The notes beneath the pieces were generated by a model. It saw nothing but the letters and a program-made list of their open reading frames with translations. It did not search any database and was not told the DNA's origin. Positions 7,470-9,535 of a stretch of DNA of 9,535 nt are shown piece by piece; within the stretch, counting starts at the first letter, position 1, and each line of letters opens with the position of its first letter. Source of the DNA: Natronohydrobacter sp. (GTDB lineage: Bacteria; Pseudomonadota; Alphaproteobacteria; Rhodobacterales; Rhodobacteraceae); the NCBI GenBank assembly GCA_007123015.1, contig SKSL01000247.1, positions 1 to 9,535 of the forward strand, given 5' to 3'. Both the position numbers and the translations under genes were made by a program.

Positions 7470-9188
7470 CTAACTCTTGTGCCGGGCCACCAGCAGGTCG
7501 CGCAGGCGCAGGATCTGTTCGCGGTCCAGCGCCTTGTCGTCCTCGGACAACGCGTCATAAGGGACAAGGTTGTGATGCAGGCGTCGGGTATTGTCGCGCA
7601 CAGCGCCATGACGCCAGCCATTGATCTGCCGATCTGCCGACCATGACCTGTGCTCAGCTTCGGCCAGTTGTTCCAACCGCGCGGCGGGCAGATCGAGGCT
7701 GGCAACACCGTGTTTCAGATGCTCCGTCAGAGGGCCCGCGATCCCCAGCGCCTCTAGCTTGGTCTTGGCGGCATCTGCCGCACGCCGGTTTGCAGCCTTG
7801 AGGTTTTCATCCAGCACCATCCAGCCGCGCAGACTTTCGGCATCATCCTCGATCTCGGACAGGCTGGGCTTGTAGCCCTGATAACCTTCGTGCAATGCGC
7901 GGGCCAGCGTGTCGATATCGCCGCCGAAAAAGGCGCTGGACAGGACCTTTTCGCCATCCCCCAGGCAGCCAAGCGGCATCACCGGATGGGTCGGTAGCGC
8001 CGCGACCCAGTCGCGATTGGGCACTGACGCTTGCAGATAGATCGGCGCCACCCCGCGCCCGTCACGCAGCGCAAGGGCGCGCAGTGCCAGCGCCAGTTGC
8101 CGGGGATCTTGCGCGATATCCGCGCCCAGATACCACAGGCTGACAGGATCATCCCCCGTTAGCCCGCGAATCAGCGTTTCAGCCCCGTCACCTGCACGAA
8201 AGCGCGCCACCCGGATATCCGTGAGCCCCGTCGCATCGCCCAGCCGTGCGGATATCGCAGCCTCGACGACCTCTGGCGCGTCTGCAAAGATCGTGATGGC
8301 GACAGGGGCCAGATCAGGGTGCGGCGCAATCTTGATCAGGTGATAGACCAGCGCCGCCGCGTCATCGCCAAACCCTGCGCAGGCCAGATGCAGCCGTTTC
8401 TGGCCTGCGACCTGCGCCTCTAGGAAGACATCATGGCTGTGAAAGAAATGCCGCGCCAGCAGGTCATGATGGCACAGAATCTGCGCCGGTGCAGGGTCTT
8501 CGAGGCGTCCGAGCCCACCCGCCGTGATCAGGTTCTGGCGCAGCTCTTCGGCCCCGATATGCACGAACCGGACGGCCGCGCGGATATTCGTTGTCGCTGT
8601 TCCGCAAGCCACGCGCACATTGGCGTAATCGTCTGGATCCGTGAATATCAACGCGTCGGGCGCAAGCCATGTCGGGTCCAGATCAGCCTCGAAAAAGGCG
8701 GGCATGATGCGGATCTGGTGGCGCGGACGGTCCAGCCTGTAGCCTGTGGGCTCGGCCATCGTGGCATCGACAATCACAGTCCAGCGGCCATCGCGCAGGT
8801 TCTGTGCCGCCAGCGCATCCGACAGTGGACCGGTGCCCCAATGCAGGTCATAGCCTGTCATCCCGCGCAGCATCAGCCGGATATACAGCGGCTTCCATAA
8901 GGCATCGAACCGGCTGAGGAACGCCAGAACAAGCGATATCGGCGCCATCACCCGGGTGATGTTCAGGAAAACCGCCGCAAGCGGGTTGTCATGCGAAAAA
9001 GTCTCGGGTGCGATGCCCGCAAACAGGCGGAAAGTGAAATAGAACGCATCCAGCAGCATCTGCACCAGCGCTCCGGTGCTTTGCACTGCGCTCATATCGC
9101 GCACCATCAGATAGCCGGAATAGCCCATCACTGCGCTTGCCGCGATCATCAGATTGGGCAGTTGTTTCCTGAAACGGGTCTTGGGCAT
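7470..9188 (-). CDS. Membrane protein with TrkA-N-like core and C-terminal RyR domain (572 aa)
   Basis: The N-terminus has hydrophobic helices at about residues 11-29, 42-60 and 71-92. Next come two Rossmann-like, TrkA-N-type segments: one around 135-210 (GRWTVIVDA) and one from about 263, with a glycine turn ACAGFGDDAA followed by AITIFADAPEVV. Near residues 425-460 is the conserved stretch CLGDGEKVLSSAFFGGDIDTLARALHE, reported here only in part: key residues are the paired glycines and the ALHE helix. Residues 508-560 (bases about 7509-7667) are a clear RyR domain: LAEAEHRSWSADR, GWRHG, RDNTRRLH, NLVPYDAL and DDKALDRE. Bacterial proteins of this kind combine an ion-channel-like N-terminus with nucleotide-binding RCK-like domains; the RyR module is thought to bind a small ligand. 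No TVGYG-type potassium filter is visible. The ATG at 9188 directly follows an in-frame TGA and has AGGAA 8 bases upstream, so the start is firm. Convergent with the STAND gene. Confidence 0.88.
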   Translation of the reverse strand: MPKTRFRKQLPNLMIAASAVMGYSGYLMVRDMSAVQSTGALVQMLLDAFYFTFRLFAGIAPETFSHDNPLAAVFLNITRVMAPISLVLAFLSRFDALWKPLYIRLMLRGMTGYDLHWGTGPLSDALAAQNLRDGRWTVIVDATMAEPTGYRLDRPRHQIRIMPAFFEADLDPTWLAPDALIFTDPDDYANVRVACGTATTNIRAAVRFVHIGAEELRQNLITAGGLGRLEDPAPAQILCHHDLLARHFFHSHDVFLEAQVAGQKRLHLACAGFGDDAAALVYHLIKIAPHPDLAPVAITIFADAPEVVEAAISARLGDATGLTDIRVARFRAGDGAETLIRGLTGDDPVSLWYLGADIAQDPRQLALALRALALRDGRGVAPIYLQASVPNRDWVAALPTHPVMPLGCLGDGEKVLSSAFFGGDIDTLARALHEGYQGYKPSLSEIEDDAESLRGWMVLDENLKAANRRAADAAKTKLEALGIAGPLTEHLKHGVASLDLPAARLEQLAEAEHRSWSADRQINGWRHGAVRDNTRRLHHNLVPYDALSEDDKALDREQILRLRDLLVARHKS

Positions 9189-9196
9189 TCATCGCG

Positions 9197-9201
9197 TTCC
9201 T
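9197..9201 (-). promoter_or_regulatory. Shine-Dalgarno for the RyR gene (AGGAA)
   Basis: Reading the minus strand, AGGAA ends 8 bases before the ATG at 9188-9186. An out-of-frame ATG overlaps the region (ATGAATG), but the second ATG is preferred: it opens the 572-residue frame and an in-frame TGA at 9191-9189 rules out any upstream start. Confidence 0.6.
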
Positions 9202-9330
9202 GACCGTCTTCGCCAAGCTCTGCCCGCCCTGCTCTGACAGGTCAAGGGTTTGTCACCCCTATTACGCTGAAAAGAAACGCGGTTGCCATCGCATGCAATG
9301 CTGAACTGATGCGGTTGTCTAATCGCAAGC

Positions 9331-9376
9331 GCTACGTCAAGGATTGAGCAACCGCAGGTCTGGAAATTTTTCTGAG
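9331..9376. repeat. Candidate right-end inverted repeat of an IS256-type element
   Basis: Beginning a few bases after the transposase stop (minus-strand sense), the sequence runs GAAAAATTTCCAGACC and, further out, CCTTGACGTAGC. IS256-family ends are often AT-rich around AATTTCC and continue to a TTGAC-like tip. The position relative to the stop codon is right. The other end of the element is not in the window, so neither the repeat nor any target duplication can be confirmed. Confidence 0.3.
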
Positions 9377-9382
9377 AGCAGG

Positions 9383-9505
9383 TCAGACATCCTGGCATTC
9401 CCACTTGATGTAGACCTTCGTGTCTGAGGCCCATTTTTCGTCGATCTCGACGAGCACGGCACTGACGAGCCGCAGGAGTGAATCTTCGCTGGGGACTGAG
9501 GAGGA
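9383..9505 (-). pseudogene. IS256-family transposase, C-terminal remnant
   Basis: On the minus strand, the frame ending with TGA at 9385-9383 reads PSEDSLLRLVSAVLVEID, then EKWASDTKVYIKWECQDV. This matches from memory the C-terminal end of IS256-family transposases, where a FPNEASCLRLV-like stretch is followed by a helix ending near a conserved W. Going upstream, the frame meets a TGA at 9508-9506, where intact members have the KRR..VVGIF stretch; the translation there (SSSV) does not match. The transposase is therefore broken within 45 bases of its recognisable end, by a junction, rearrangement or frameshift. It transposes nothing by itself. It marks past mobile-element activity beside the RyR gene. 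Confidence 0.7.
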
Positions 9506-9535
9506 TCAGCAGGCCTTCCAGTGGAAGGACCGCCC
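9506..9535. other. Unassigned sequence beyond the transposase remnant
   Basis: The last 30 bases cannot be assigned. They break the transposase frame on the minus strand and are open on the plus strand, where they read DQQAFQWKDR. This is too short to name a gene, but it may be the edge of another element or of the gene that was interrupted. Confidence 0.25.

Larger units (their letters stand above)
9189..9382 (-). other. Upstream region of the RyR gene and probable insertion-sequence edge
   Basis: This short gap lies between the transposase remnant and the RyR start. An 81-codon open frame crosses it, but it overlaps the transposase coding sequence in another frame and is rejected. I see no convincing -35/-10 pair. 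TTGACC (minus strand, 9245-9240) and TTGACG (9340-9335) resemble -35 boxes but lack a matching -10 at normal spacing. An 8-bp inverted repeat TGCGGTTG / CAACCGCA lies at 9310-9317 and 9349-9356. Confidence 0.4.

Noticed and set aside
7277..7646. Plus-strand frames of 115 and 73 codons across the 3' end of the RyR gene
   Set aside because: Most of their length is antisense to the RyR domain coding sequence and the rest covers the inverted repeats.
9335..9340. TTGACG on the minus strand as an outward -35 box of the IS end
   Set aside because: No -10-like hexamer is present at 16-18 bases; the expected position reads CAACCG. Kept only as a remark.
9189..9434. 81-codon minus-strand frame ending where the RyR gene begins
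   Set aside because: It overlaps the transposase remnant in a different frame, runs across the probable IS end, and has no family signature. The abutting stop is chance.
9494..9535. Plus-strand reading EEDQQAFQWKDR as the start of an IS91-type transposase
   Set aside because: It vaguely recalls the FRWKDY motif of IS91 transposases, but about 14 residues at the window edge are too few to support it.
1..9535. tRNA, rRNA, CRISPR arrays and riboswitches
   Set aside because: I looked for cloverleaf-like ends, regularly spaced direct repeats and known riboswitch cores on both strands and found none.

Overview
The window looks like accessory DNA from a GC-rich alphaproteobacterium. The GC-rich third codon positions and general protein style suggest a Rhodobacterales-like genome, but that is an impression from composition and not a phylogenetic result. 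Three real genes and one transposase remnant account for almost all of it. Most other open frames are antisense or out-of-frame shadows inside the large GC-rich genes.

Bases 1-531 (+) are the 3' end of a YD-repeat (Rhs-type) protein whose start lies outside the window. It stops without the usual Rhs core-closing motif or a recognisable toxin domain. After 26 bases, and with a near-perfect Shine-Dalgarno, comes a 2135-residue protein at 558-6965 (+). From N to C it has a DUF4062-type domain, an nSTAND1 P-loop NTPase, one predicted membrane helix, an Ala/Glu/Arg-rich coiled coil, and about 1270 residues made mostly of WD40 repeats, broken once by a helical segment. The spacing suggests the two genes form an operon.

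Bases 6966-7469 separate this operon from a convergent gene and carry no convincing ORF. The stretch holds several perfect inverted repeats, which could act as terminators in both directions or be the remains of a REP-like element.

Bases 7470-9188 (-) encode a 572-residue membrane protein. It has N-terminal hydrophobic helices, a TrkA-N-like (Rossmann) middle and a clear C-terminal RyR domain. Behind it, at 9383-9505 (-), is the C-terminal end of an IS256-family transposase that has lost its reading frame upstream, so the right edge of the island has seen insertion-sequence activity.

A working hypothesis, not shown by the sequence alone, is that this is a conflict or immune-type signalling locus. 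The STAND NTPase would be a large ligand-sensing switch with a DUF4062 effector or adaptor head. The RyR/TrkA-N membrane protein would be a ligand-gated membrane effector, and the YD-repeat protein a partner or surface component of the STAND protein. The convergent gene order means the RyR gene is not in the same transcript, so the functional link must be tested by checking whether the pair is conserved together in other genomes.
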